DNA from: Termitomyces sp. T153
Taxonomy: Eukaryota; Basidiomycota; Agaricomycetes; Agaricales; Lyophyllaceae
Reading direction: 5' to 3'
Length of the DNA stretch: 64,000 bases
Assembly: GCA_018296165.2 (NCBI GenBank)
Contig: JACKQL020000029.1
Span: 186,001 to 250,000, forward strand
The translations under genes were made by a program, and so were the position numbers. The notes beneath the pieces were generated by a model that saw only the letters and a list, made by a program, of their open reading frames with translations, was not told the origin of the DNA and did not search any database. The number at the start of each line of letters is the position of its first letter. Position 1 is the stretch's first letter. Of the stretch, positions 21,850 through 33,725 are shown in pieces.

Positions 21850-22682
21850 CATCATAAGATTGAACACAGCTATGTAGAATAGGTTAAAGTATAAAGACAT
21901 AGACTCACCATTGGCAAAATGAGCCAGCCTTTGGATATGCAGGTTTTTGAGGAGGCAGGTGAGCATCTCAATGCAAGGGCCTTTGCAGTTGATATTAGTT
22001 GGATATGTTGCTCCTAAACCCATGGTCATGCCTATGTACACAGCAGGGAAGCGGCCTCAACAATGATTCATTTCTGCATCAGCAAAATGGGCATTGCACC
22101 CTTCTTGCATAATGGCCTCATAAGCAAGGCAACATGTTTCATTGTATCCAGTCTTGGGATCAGGTTGGCCAGCTAGAATGACAAAAACTTGGCCTTTGCT
22201 GCATACAATTGGCCTGCAAGCTCTATAGAATAAATGAGCCTTAAGTATCAAAGAAACAAAAGAACTGACATGCCATCCCAGTCAACAAGCTGATAGCCTT
22301 CTGTTAGTAACTCTTCAAGTGATCAAACATAGCTGCCCTTGACAGAGGTAGGATGCCTAGTATTACCTGTGAAACCAGAGCTTTCATGAGGGAGTGTATC
22401 AGATGAAAGATCTGTTTTGATTGGTGTTGAATTGGTGATGCAAGATGCAATGACCTTAGGATGGGGTGGATGGTGACCAAGCCCATGTTGTTGAGCTTCA
22501 GCTGCCTGTTGTTTGGCCCACTTAGCATGAACATGTGCATTTTTATGATTCTTAATGGAGGGATGATTGAGTTCAGTGGTGGTTTCTGTAGGAGTTGCAA
22601 TGCTGGCAGGTGGGCTCCAAAATAGCATGGCATTGCTATCTACAGGCAGTGATGTCAAGCCTAGATCATCCTCATAGCTCAC
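21850..22682 (-). pseudogene. Repeat-associated agaricomycete gene, inactivated by CpG mutations
   Basis: Minus-strand frame from 22682 (MSYEDDLGLTSLPVDSNAM) encodes a Lys/His/Ala-rich N-terminus, then a body with DWDGM, an intron at about 22271-22224, and VFVILAGQPDPKTGYNETC. The body continues MQEGCNAHFADAEMNH, then RGRFPAVYIGMTMGLG after a stop, ending near 21900 with IQRLAHFANGE. It resembles a widespread multi-copy agaricomycete family of unknown function. Two stops (about 22323 and 22061) sit exactly where CGA arginine codons would be expected to have mutated to TGA. Confidence 0.6.
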
Positions 22683-22725
22683 CTCATTCCTTTGTTCCTC
22701 TTTTGAAGGGTGTCAATAAAGCTAA

Positions 22726-22813
22726 CAAGAATTTCACTGTTTGGATGGCTAGTATACCAGTACAACTCAGTCACAGAAAGCTGCAGCTCGGGCCCAGGCT
22801 TCAAGCTTTCAGA
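22726..22813. repeat. Short direct repeat, copy 1 (about 88 bp)
   Basis: Matches 22980-23067 in the same orientation with few differences; both begin CAAGAATTTCACTGTTTG and contain ACCAGTACAACTCAGTCACA. The 166-base segment between the copies retains CpGs and includes the partly palindromic pair GCGGAATGA / TTCCGCATTC. Confidence 0.75.
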
Positions 22814-22979
22814 AAATGTATCAAAGAAGTTACAAGAGTACAATATGGAAGTGCGGAATGAAGAGATGAGAGGACATGTGACCGCAACTACCCCCTCATC
22901 AAACGCGTTCCGCATTCATCCCGTGACCTCCCTTCTGATGTGCTATTATATTACTATAAGTATAAATAGAGCTTTCTAG

Positions 22980-23067
22980 CAAGAATTTCACTGTTTGAAT
23001 GGCTAGTATACCAGTACAACTCAGTCACAGAAAGCCGCAGCTCAGGCGCAGGCTTCAGGCTTTCAAA
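22980..23067. repeat. Short direct repeat, copy 2 (about 88 bp)
   Basis: Partner of 22726-22813. It marks the right edge of the repeat island; beyond it base composition returns to that of the flanking genes. Confidence 0.75.
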
Positions 23068-23443
23068 ACCCCAAGCCTGAGCCACGGCTTGTGGCGGCTC
23101 ATCTTGTGGCGACCTCATCCTTTCTTGGGGCTCGGCTCTGGTCGGCTTTGGGCCGAGTCTGGCACATCACTAGCTTTTATGGGTGCTCATAGTCTTTTGT
23201 TGTAATTTGAGGGCACTATCCACTCTAGCTATTCTAAGTGTTTCAAAATAAGCCCGAACATTGAATAATGAAAGTTCCCGCAGTCGAAGTTATATATAAT
23301 GCAGGCGCACAGCCTGATAGAGAAAAAATGCAATCATGTAGTACAGTATGTATGCTAACGAGTGTGTTAATGTGCAATGCCAGAAAACGATTGATAAACG
23401 AGATCTCAAAGATCAAGAGCAGCAGTCAAACTTAAAATTGGAG

Positions 23444-26400
23444 TCATCGCCGCACTCCATTGCCATCCGCTGCCTGCCAGGGTATATCGCCCAGCTTTTG
23501 ACGAGAATATCGCGGGACGCCTGATCCAAGGCGGGATGAGGAGACATCTCCATTCCCTCCAGTGGTTCCAGAACGTAATCTGTGCTCGATCCCGACATTT
23601 GAGCTCCGCAATGGGGTAGCAGATGTCTCAGAGGCAGTTCTTCGCATTCGCTTTGGCGCTAATCCACCATTTCTCCCTGACGTGTCTGGACCATGAGTCT
23701 TAACCTTACCCACAGCAGGCTTCAAGCCGGGCTTCAACGTGGGCACAATTTCTCTGGCTAGCTCCCTGACAAGCACTGCGCCATCTCCACCTCCCCGGCT
23801 AAGCTGTTCCACAACACCCAATAGCCCGTACTTCTGCACGAGCATCGCGCGATTCGGATGCACTTCGCACACTGTCCGTAACACTCGAAGTAGATTCAGG
23901 CGAACGACCGCCTTACCATTGTGACCGAGACGGTCGATGATGCGTTTGAAAAAGGCAGATGACTTGGCGATATTGATCGCTATAGGCGTTGACGAGCGTA
24001 TAATCTTGAGGAAGGGGTCGAGAAGATTTTCAAAAGAATTAGCTTTGGCTGAAACGAAGCATCTGAGCAATGCATCCGTGGCCTCATGTTTCACGAGTTG
24101 ATCCTCGACTCGCGCCATTTCATCTTGGAGCCTGGTGATAGATAGTGTCATGGAAGGTCATTTTCACGCGACAAAGAACGTTGGCCTCACCAGGAGAGTA
24201 TAGCTTCTAGAGCGCTGACCTGGAAGTAAGGGTCATCAAGAAGTTGTAGATACATCTTCAGACCATCATGTTGCCAGAGGAAGGTTCTACAACTCTTGCC
24301 AGCACTCGCCAGGTCACAAAGAATAGGAAGTGCGAACTGCTTGAGCGGCGACCTCGTCTCAATCACACGCTTGAGGCATGGCAGTATTCCTGCCTGCGCA
24401 GCTTCTTCCTGTCGAGATTTGTTCAATCGGCAAAGGTTGTAGCACGTTTGGAAGATGTGGTTGGACATTTCCTTTGCACGGAATCAATAACAGTCGATGA
24501 TAACGACTTGAAGACCTACTGTGCTATGAGGCCCAGAGGATTGCTCGTCAAGTATACGGATTAGGATTTCGATCGCATTTGCGTTCTGCAAAACTTCTAG
24601 AAGGGGCGCGTTCATTGATAGGTGCTTCACAGCCTTTAGCATAAGCACAAGGCACTCAGGCTCAAGTAGTTCGCATGCTCTGAGTAAGCCTGAAACGAAT
24701 CATTAGTGTTGTTTCTCTGGCTGCGAGCGAGAAACTCACGCCTTATGACCTTTCTTGTCCCCAAAGCGTTTCGAACATGAATGTCCGACTGCGAGACTTG
24801 GGAAAAGACCAGCAAGATCTGTATTATCTTCATCTTCATATCGGTCGCCGCTGGCCCTCGGGCACTCATGACAGTCAAAAGTGCCGCAGAGAGGGGATCC
24901 AAAAGTCCTTCACGAATAAACATTCTACAAAAATCGTTTTTGGTCGTTGGGCTCTGCAGATCGAACACGTTACCAATGCCATTCAAGGCATGAACAATCA
25001 GCTCCGCTTGTTCTGTATAATCTTCGTCCAGAAGATCGACCAGAACTTTGAGGCCACGGCAGCTGCGCATCTTTGAGTTTGATGATCACTGGGGTCGACA
25101 GGAACTTACGATATAAACATCTGCAAAGTAAGGGCGGAGGTGTGACAGAGCAAACGGACAAATTCCGAAGCTCGTAGGCGACATTCTGAAGGGTACTTTT
25201 TTGACGTGAACTCTGAAACTCGATCAGACAAAAGAGAGCACAATCACACAATATGGACTCACCCATCATGACAGGTATACCACTAGTTGAACCATCAACG
25301 CCCATTATTGATTGACTGTTTTCCAGAAGACATACCCAATCAAACAGAAACTTTCAAGAAACCCTAGGTCTTCAACAAGCTAGTGGGAACTTTGTCAACA
25401 ACGGCCCTGTTCTTAGAACTTTTGAGCTGACCTGGTTGATAATTTGCAGGAGCTTCATGACGACCTCTCTCGAACATTTGCCTTCCAAGACTTCCAAAAT
25501 AGCGAGCATACCGTGTGATGAGACGAATTGAGCTTGCATTTCTGGTGTCTCTTCGAAAATGTTGAGCTTTGTACGAGTCAACATGAAGCATTTTGGTCGA
25601 ATGAAGAAAAAATCACTCACAAGTTGGTCACACGCCTCACGGAGTTGGAAATCGGGGGCTGATGCGGTAAGTTCGTCAATAAGCTGGTTCACCGTATTAG
25701 AGAGTCTGGCATATTTGTCTCGCTGAAGATTCGCCTCCAGGTCATCCTCAGAGAAGCCTTCATCAATCTGGAGAAAGGTATCAGCTCTATCTCTTGATTT
25801 GAAAAACGCGAACCTCTGCAAAAGGATCCTCATCATCCGAGTTGTCGCCCAACTATGTCTTGTCAATGAGTTGGCCCCTGTACCATTGACAATGGACCCT
25901 TACCCATGATTTATTGGACAGCCGGGTGTTCAACTGCAGCGTTTGCATCGGCTGTCCTACTACTGCATATTGAGGTTAAGAACCATCGTCAAGATTGCAG
26001 GGGATCGAAAAGTGCACGCACAGGAGCCATTTAACTTTCCGAATACGTCTTCGTAGTTCTCGTTATCATCCTCGGCATACTTGCCAAAAGCCTTTTCTTG
26101 CGCTTGCCGAGCCTCAGCACGCCCGAAAGACCCACCACTGCTAGGTGTCAAAGACGAAGAACGAGAATGGGAGCCTTGAGCTACAGCCGAAAGTGGGCTA
26201 AACGACAGTCCTGATGGACTGGTGACCGGGTTCAAGGCGGGGTGCGACGGATTTGGGGTAAGTGTAGGAAGAGGAGCAGACAGGGGGCCTGGTGCACTTG
26301 GCGCCAATCCAACGGTTTTGATGTCATCGGGATGGAAGAGACCACGGCGTACGGAATTCTTCATCTGGGAGCGTTGAGTCATCTTGCAAGTGCTGTGAGG

Positions 26401-28343
26401 ACAATCCGTAGCACTGACCTTGAAGTCTGCCACCTTTTCCTTCAGCCGCTCCTCGTCTTCTTCTGAAGCCAGGTCCGAGTAATCCTCGACGATGGGGGCT
26501 ATGTCCGAGGATGGAGCTTGCGCAAGAGGTAAGGCACTTGATCCAGGACTTCGTCCGGGTCGGATTGTCTGAGCATTGTCTTCTCCTTCGGGTCTCTCCT
26601 CTCCTGCAGATGGTCGCTCCGAACCAGCCACTAGATGGATACATCAGGATCATACCCTCTCACATCTTGGGGAACTCAAACCCCACCTTGTAGTTTCGTG
26701 AATGAAATTCCTTCTTCAAAGTCATCGTCCCAGTTATCTGTTTGCTCCTCCGGTGGTTGTAGGACGAAAGAGATGGGCTGAATCTTATCAACAAGGTTCA
26801 AACTCAGTGATTTGACATTTGGAGCAGAAGCTGCCTTCCAGCCATTAGATTGGTGAAAAGCAGACGAACTGGTCAGAGGTGGGGGAAGTTCTGCAGGCTG
26901 ACGTGTTGGTGATTGAGGTCGAGCATTTACGCGGTTAGGATGCTTCGAAGGCCGCGAAGGAGCTGCTAACCATCAGAAGGGCAGTATCAATGTAATGGTT
27001 CCACGTACATTTAAGCGCTTCGTTCCATTCCTGTACTTTGAGAACCGCTTCGTCATAATTATAGTTACTCAAAGGCCGTTTGGCACCATCTTGTCCAGCT
27101 GAAGACTTTTCCGCGCTATCCCCGGGAATTGTCTTCCCGTCTAACATTTGCTTCCTTGCAGAGACCATCCATGGGTGTTTAAGAAGCTTTTTGGCTGATA
27201 TTCGGAGGTTGCAATCCTTTTGAAAGCAATGATATAGAAAGTCTTTGACGATGGGAGAAGCACCCTCGGGTATCGGTGGACAATCATCTTGGACAATTCG
27301 GAAGAGAGCAGGCATCGGGTCAAGAGTGTGATATGGAGGGTGCCCTTCTAGAAGTTCGATAACGACACAACCGACACTCCTACGCGAACATGAGAGGTAG
27401 TAGCATATAAAGGCCATCGGGTAACATACCAGATGTCAGAGGCTGTCGTCGCTCCAGACTGCTCAATTACTTCAGGAGCCACTGTGTATGTCCCATGAGA
27501 TACGCCTTAAAGAGGATTGCTCGACAACGTACTCCAATATGGGCTACCAACGACTGCATCATCCCTCACACCAGTAGTGGTGTTACTTGCTACACCGAAG
27601 TCGGCGAGTTTGACAGTTCCATCCTTGTTCGTGAGGATGTTGGCACCCTTTATATCTCGATGGATGACACCCTGATCGTGGAGATAGACCAGCCCCTCGA
27701 GCACCTGGGATATATAGACCGCCACAAGGTTCTCTGGGAATTTGCCGAATCGCTTGAGGATGGCGTGCAGAGAGCCATTCTCGCAAAACCTGGAAGGTAT
27801 AAGGCACTGATCAAGAATTTTTGTGTGTAGTTAGCGCACTCGAGGATGATGTACAGGTATTCACGCGTCTTGACGAAACCCTTGTATTTGACGATATTCG
27901 GGTGCTATGGTAAACGTTAGTACCTCTTCCAGGGTCAACGACACGAAGCCCACATTCAGGTTCTTGAGCAGGTCAATCTCGGACTGGCAGAATATGAGAT
28001 CGTTGGACAGCCACCATTCGGATCGCTCACCATGATCTCGCCAAGCTCGGCCTTCGGGATATTACTTAACTGGATTTCCTTGACTGCGACTGTTTCACCG
28101 GTGGCCCAATTCAAGGCTCCTGAAATCATGCATTCAGCGTCAGAATTGCAAGATTTTATACAACGAACGCACGGTACACCTGCCCAAATGCACCCTTGCC
28201 CAGCGAATCACCCAGTTGCTACACACCGGTCATCACGAGCCACTAATCAGCGAGACCTGAGATACACGAACATAATCATTAAGAGCCTTTGAACCACTGG
28301 ATTTGAGCGCCGACGTAGATGCAGGCCTTGACGGCGTTGTCAT
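23444..28343 (-). CDS. Septation initiation network kinase, Cdc7/SepH type
   Basis: A long gene with at least fifteen exons. Early exons (28343-28272, 28218-28173, 28119-28031, 27983-27954, 27904-27840, then from 27789) join in frame. The kinase domain is complete: [10 protein letters not shown] loop, VAVKEI lysine, [10 protein letters not shown] catalytic loop, DFGVAS, VGSPYW, APEVIEQ and SDIWSVGC. The DIKGAN loop and [14 protein letters not shown] segment are those of STE-group kinases of the S. pombe Cdc7 / A. nidulans SepH / S. cerevisiae Cdc15 family. After a Ser/Pro-rich linker comes a long armadillo-like helical C-terminus (for example [18 protein letters not shown] and [19 protein letters not shown]), also characteristic of this family. 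It acts at spindle pole bodies to trigger septum formation after mitosis. The stop is at 23444 after a basic tail. Confidence 0.85.
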
Positions 28344-29164
28344 GTTGAGATCAAGTCGAGATCAACCTGGCAGGAGTTATGGGCGGTAAGTAACTCCAGA
28401 TTTAAGGATTAAAGGAGAGACAGTAGGCTTGTACAGAGACAATAGCCTGTAAGAGAGTATTCAGAGATGGAAGGAAGGAGGGGACCAGGACGCGCTTTTC
28501 AGTTGAAGTCGCGTCTGGCCCAAGTTTGGCCATATGGGTGGCCGTGTTGTGGTCATGGGGTTCGCCATAGTCTCACATAAGCACCTCTCAAAACCCGTGG
28601 CGTGGACGTTCTGGTACGAGTTTCACCATCTCGGCTTTCCTTTCTGAGTCCTCACTCGCCGGATATCCACAAATTCAAATCTCATCCAATATTTGCAAAT
28701 AACAGATAGTAAAACCGTACATTGAAAAGACAGACATGTGCGAAGAAAAACAGCGCGATTACTAGTAGAACCATGACGATGCGCACATGTACAGAAACAA
28801 AAAAAAAATTTATTCCATTCGTGAGACTCGTAAGAAAGACTCTACAGACCAAGCTGCAGGACGTGACGGCGTCGTAACATAGAAAAATAACGCGATAGCA
28901 CGGAGGAGATATAGCAGATGGTGAAAGATAGATGTGAAAAGAGATAGTTGTGATAATGAGGTAAACAAAACCAGGCAATGGATGAAGACAGTTCGACGAT
29001 GATGAGAGAAGCCCGAGAAAATACACAGTAGAGAGAACGAATTGATTGTAATTGGAGCAAAGGAAACGTTAGTCAGGACCGAGGGTTCATACACACAGGA
29101 GGAATACAGGAGAGAAACCATAATGAAATAAAAAAATGGAAAGAAATCAAGAAACCCAGAGTAA
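28344..29164. other. Intergenic between two minus-strand kinase genes
   Basis: About 820 bases that should contain the promoter of the septation kinase (right after its ATG at 28343) and the 3' UTR of the next kinase gene. The minus-strand frames here have hydrophobic, low-complexity products with no family match. Confidence 0.5.
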
Positions 29165-32100
29165 TCAGGCGTTGCGCGACAACGTTCTCGAAGTCTTACT
29201 GGGTACCATCGCTTTGAAAGCTCGCCTGACAAGGGCGGCAGTTGTCTTCCCATCATCCTTGAGTATCGTGTGCCCACCAAGAGCATCAGTCGACGCAGGC
29301 CCACGGGTGATAACACCCAGTTCATCAACCAAAATCGGGCCCAACTGTATACTAGTATCATCACTCGACACCGCCGGCGGCATCGGTTTCCGTGTCGATT
29401 GCAGCAATTTCTTCTCTGGCCGCGGGCGGTACGCACTTGGGATCCCTGACGACGAAGGTACAGGGCAAGTATTGTCAGATTGGTACCCTTTGCCTAGACG
29501 TTTAACGCCAGAGGTCGCCATGAGGAGGCGGTCGTAGACGCCTTCAATGCGTCGTTGTGTTGGTGAATCGGGGAGTGGGATCTGCATGCTCGCGCGGCGG
29601 GTAGGGTAAGGCTCGACGTGGAGAGGCGAGGCTTCGAGATCGTTGAAGGATTTGGAGCCCTTGACGAGGGATATGTCCCGCATATTGACTTCCTGGTCCT
29701 CCTCGCGTGGGCTTGATGGGGGTTGTGGGCTCAATGGAGGTGCAATAAATAGACGACTATCGAGAACATCTGACAGGCGATGCGCAGACGGAGGTACAGG
29801 CGATTGAGCTGTGAAGATGTCAGTCAACAAACAAACCAAATAAATTTTTGTTACCGCCAAACTTACACTTGTTGAGTTCTGCATCAAGCATGGAGATCGG
29901 GGCAATGTGTAATTGTAAAAGATTTCCATGAGACTTGCTCTTCTCCCTCCGCTTTGAAGGCGATCCAGCGTCTGTACAAAGATCAGAGGGCGTCTGGGAA
30001 ATCTCTGGTGAGCAATTTGAAACCGTTGCACGTCGTTTTCGCACGGGTGTGTTGAGTTCTAACAGATGCATTGGGTTGGGATTATCGGGGGCGTGCTCCG
30101 CTGAGGTATCAGTACCATAGGAGTTGTTTATAGTAGAGAGATTGTAGCTTTCGTCAAAAATCTCGTTCACGGGTAGTATCTTGCGAGAAAGTTGATTTGA
30201 TCGGTTGGTGCGGCTTTGGGAATGGGAAAGAGGGGCAACAGGGAGAGAGGGAAGAGTCTTGAGTTCGTGAGATGAAGATGAGGCAAAGGTCTGGCGGGCA
30301 TCCTCGACAACTTCTGTAGAGGGTGTGAATTGTGATTCTGCTTTGGAAAGATGCTCCAGGCCAACTCACTCTCTACGTTGCGCATCCAGATAGTCAGGCG
30401 ATCCATCTGTGCATCAGCAGCGACGCGTTCGTCCCGAGCTGCCTGACGCACTGAAGGTAACACAGAAGGTGCTGTAAAACATCCATGAGCAAATTGTGAT
30501 TCTCGCAACTATTGCCAAGGAAAATACCATTCTGGAGCAGAACATCATCTTCCCAAGATGTCCTCGTCTCGCCGCTCTTGCGCTTTGAGCCAGGTTCATC
30601 ATCCGTCGAAGACAAAGTTAGTAAAGGCGTCGATCTGCCCGTTAGTTGCGATGTAGTCGATTTGCAAAGGCTTATGGTTTTGTCTGCAACACGCTATGAG
30701 AGACGAGCAACCAAGGGGATTATGAAGAACCCACCAATCGACTTGCGGATGCTATGCTTGAGAATCTTTATACCCGAGCTGTGAGCTGATGATGGCCGTA
30801 CGACGTCTGAAGAATCTAGACAGTCACGATGATTAGTTCCATGGTTACCACAAGGATCGGGGGAAAAAACCCTACCAGTAGTAAAGGACTCAAAAGGCGA
30901 GATCCCAGGGGTAGAAGGCGTGGGCGGTTCCATCGCCTTCATATCCACTCTCATCCCTTCCCTCTTAGCCGCTTCCCTCCCAACCCTCTCTTCCTCATCC
31001 CTCTCCCGCTCAATTTCTTCATCCCTCTCCCTCTCAATCTCTTCCAATCTTGCCATCTCCCTCATCCTCTCCCTTTCCCTTTCCCACTGCTTTACACGAT
31101 CCCTCACAGGATCCTTCCTTTTCACTGGGGTATGCATATTCTCCGCCTTTCGATGACGAGAGGTAGCGTCTCCTAGGATACGGCTCTTCCTACTACGTTC
31201 GCTGTCCTTGGTGTCTGGTGCAGGCGCGGCACCTGAGATGTGAAGATTCTCAGCGCGGTTGACGAGTGGGCTGAGTGGGCGCCGGGAAGATGTGGAGGCG
31301 GCGAGAGCATTGAAGGCACGAATGTTCTCTTTTCCGGCAGCGCGCGAGAATGGGGAGGCTGAGGGAGAGGCTCTGACAGGATTGAGTTCGCTGATGGTTG
31401 GGATGCGCTTCCGAGGGGTCGCTGAAGAATTTTGTGAGATTCAAGCCTAGAGGAAAATGAGAAGACATACTCTTGGTTGCGGCAACCTTGGGCTGTGACC
31501 GTACCCGCGCAACATGAGGAGATTGGGTCATCTGTTTCGAGGGCTTCCGTGTGAGGTCGAGGCCGGGTGGGCTCTCAAGAACGTCGGCTTTCGTCAATGG
31601 ACGCGCCGCTTCCATGAGTCTCAAAACGTCCTTCTCAAAGACGATAGAGGATGTGTAGCTCGTAGAGCGCCCTTTATGATATGTCAGCTTAACGAAGGAT
31701 ATCGTTAGTAACACTCACGGTGTGAAGTGGGGGAAGGCAAAGTGGCCTTGTCCTTCCGATAGACCCAATATTGATCGTTCAGCGCCTGAGTTGCAGTGCA
31801 GCGGAGATCAGCATTGGGTACAATCATTCTCCGTAACATCCGCTCTATGCCCCTTGACATATGCCATTCACCAACCCATTTCCCGCGGAGCTGAATAGGA
31901 CTTGTCAGGACCACACATACATGAGTGTAATAGGAAACCTACTGTCCGAGACCAATAACGCTCCAGGTCGTCCTTTGTCGATAGTTGTTCGCCTTCAGAA
32001 TTCTCAAATGGAGTGCGTCCAACGAGAATTTCAAAGAATGTCACGCCTAAGGACCAGACGTCTGACTTGCGTGTATCGTGTGGGAGGCCACGGGCACGTT

Positions 32101-33076
32101 CCGGCGACAGATACTAAACCAAAACGCAAAAATTGGGTAAAGCACGTGGAAAAGGTCACCGTCGCGTACCTCGGGTGTTCCATAGGAAAGGTTGGAATGG
32201 AACGCGGTATCTGGCTTGAGATCGTACTTCTCTGCAAATCCAAAGTCGACAAGGACAGGAATGTTTTTGCGAGACAGGAGAATGTTTGCTGGCCTAAATT
32301 ATATTTGAGAGATAAGTTATTGTTGCTAAGGTGATGGTCACGCACTTGATGTCATTGTGAACGACCCCACGTTTATGAAGGAACTCTACACCTGAGAGAA
32401 GGAAGCGGAACCACTCGCGAGCTTTAAGTTCGTCGACCTCAACAGGTACAAGCGTGGGGAGGTAGGCCCTGATCGAAAATGATGATCATCAGTTGTCTGT
32501 CGTCGAGGAACTCGGCAAACACGAGCACAGATGCTCGGTGCACGCGTCGACTGGTCAAAGCCATACGTGTTCGAGGTTTAGAAACAGGAAAAGAAACACT
32601 TACATGGTGATCAACGCGTAGGATGGGGTGATGATAAACGAGTGAAAGGGAATGATCGACGGGTGTGGATCAAATTTGAATGTCCTGACGATCTTCATCT
32701 CATTCCATCTAAGTAGTTTCTATGTCAAGAAAGTGTATCTGGGATCGGGATACCACTCACAATGATCGGATGCGTGCGGCGGTGGTGGGAGTTTTGGAAC
32801 GATGAACTAGTTTAACGGCAAGTTTCTGGTCTGATGCCTCTTCTCGACCGTCCTTGCTCTTGCCTGTGCTGGGCTTGGGCCTGCATAGCCAGACGCTGCC
32901 CCAGTTCCCAAAGCCAATCTAGAGATGGACGTGAGATTAATTCTGGCCAAGTTGGTTGAAAGCGGAAGCAAAGTACATACTTCTTCTATAAAATGGAGCC
33001 TATCAGAAAGGACCTGGTCGGACAGCGAGTATACATCGTTAGATTCTTGGGACAGACTAGGAAGTGGGGCATCCAT
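29165..33076 (-). CDS. Ser/Thr protein kinase with long disordered C-terminus (HND catalytic motif)
   Basis: Roughly a dozen exons from ATG 33076 (MDAPLPSLSQES) to a stop after SRTLSRNA. The kinase domain is near the N-terminus: glycine loop IGFGNWGSVWLC, lysine in LAVKLVHR, a catalytic loop HNDIKPANILLS formed across an intron, DFGFAEKYD, GTPEYLSPE and DVWSLGV. It ends near ADLRCTATQALNDQYW. Arg of the HRD motif is replaced by Asn, so this is a non-RD kinase with its catalytic Asp kept. The rest is low complexity, including an Arg/Glu-rich stretch at about 31030-31100 (VKQWERERERMREMARLEE) likely to form a long helix. Subfamily is uncertain; a CAMK-like group is my best guess. Physiological role is unknown from sequence. 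Confidence 0.75.
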
Positions 33077-33446
33077 AGCGACTAGAAATACAATGGAAAG
33101 AGAGAACAAGGAACGACGGTGGGCGCTCGCCTAAGTATAAAGGTAATCGAGGGACGAGGAGCTTGAACAGTGGCTAAACACATGTAAATAACACGCCCCA
33201 CGTGGAATCAACGCGTCGATCGTCCGAGTCGGCAATATCTTCGAAGAAGGATAAGTATATGGATATCGGTCTCCTTGCAGGACCCGGAGCGAGAATGTTG
33301 TTTCAAACCGTCTAGAATTGAATCAGGATCCATTTCGCCACAAATTAATTCAGGCAACTGCATTTTTGACTTGTCCTGCAAGTGGTCAAAAGATTGAAGT
33401 GAACAGGGAGTGAATTATCATGCACTTGGACCCTTGATGGGCAGCC

Positions 33447-33503
33447 GTTGTGTGGTTGGTGGTTGCGTGGTTGGTGTTGCGTGATTGGTGTTGCGTGGTT
33501 GGT
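33447..33503 (+). repeat. 14-base tandem repeat, four units
   Basis: Four tandem units of GTTGCGTGGTTGGT (first unit 15 bases, with small changes) lie about 220 bases upstream of the porin start. One unit contains ATTGG, a CCAAT box on the other strand. It could be a regulatory array or simply slippage. Confidence 0.7.
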
Positions 33504-33640
33504 TTTACTTCAAGCTCTAGGATTGCCAGGCTATGCCTTTGGGCTATCATACGTGTAAGATCTCGTTATTGTCCGGAATAGCCCTGTATGAAGAGGAATG
33601 ACGAGCATCCAAGAGCTGCAGCCGCGTCGACCCGGTCTGC

Positions 33641-33652
33641 CCCATAAAATGC
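33641..33652 (+). promoter_or_regulatory. Possible TATA-like element of the porin gene
   Basis: CCATAAAATG lies about 75-85 bases before the porin ATG, a plausible distance for a fungal TATA-like element. No transcript data are available. Confidence 0.3.
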
Positions 33653-33725
33653 GAAATTCCCACGGTAACGCCACATATTCGGCGGTTGGACGACCTGCCG
33701 GCAAAGCTTTTTTCAACGAACCATC

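Larger units (their letters stand above)
11250..22725. repeat. CpG-depleted transposable-element island
   Basis: From about 11.25 to 22.7 kb the dinucleotide CG is nearly absent, while TG and CA are abundant. Both flanks have ordinary CG frequency. Within the island lie fragments of several mobile elements and reading frames with stops where arginine codons are expected. This is the footprint of cytosine methylation followed by deamination, known for silenced transposons in agaricomycetes. No host gene could be supported inside it. Confidence 0.85.
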
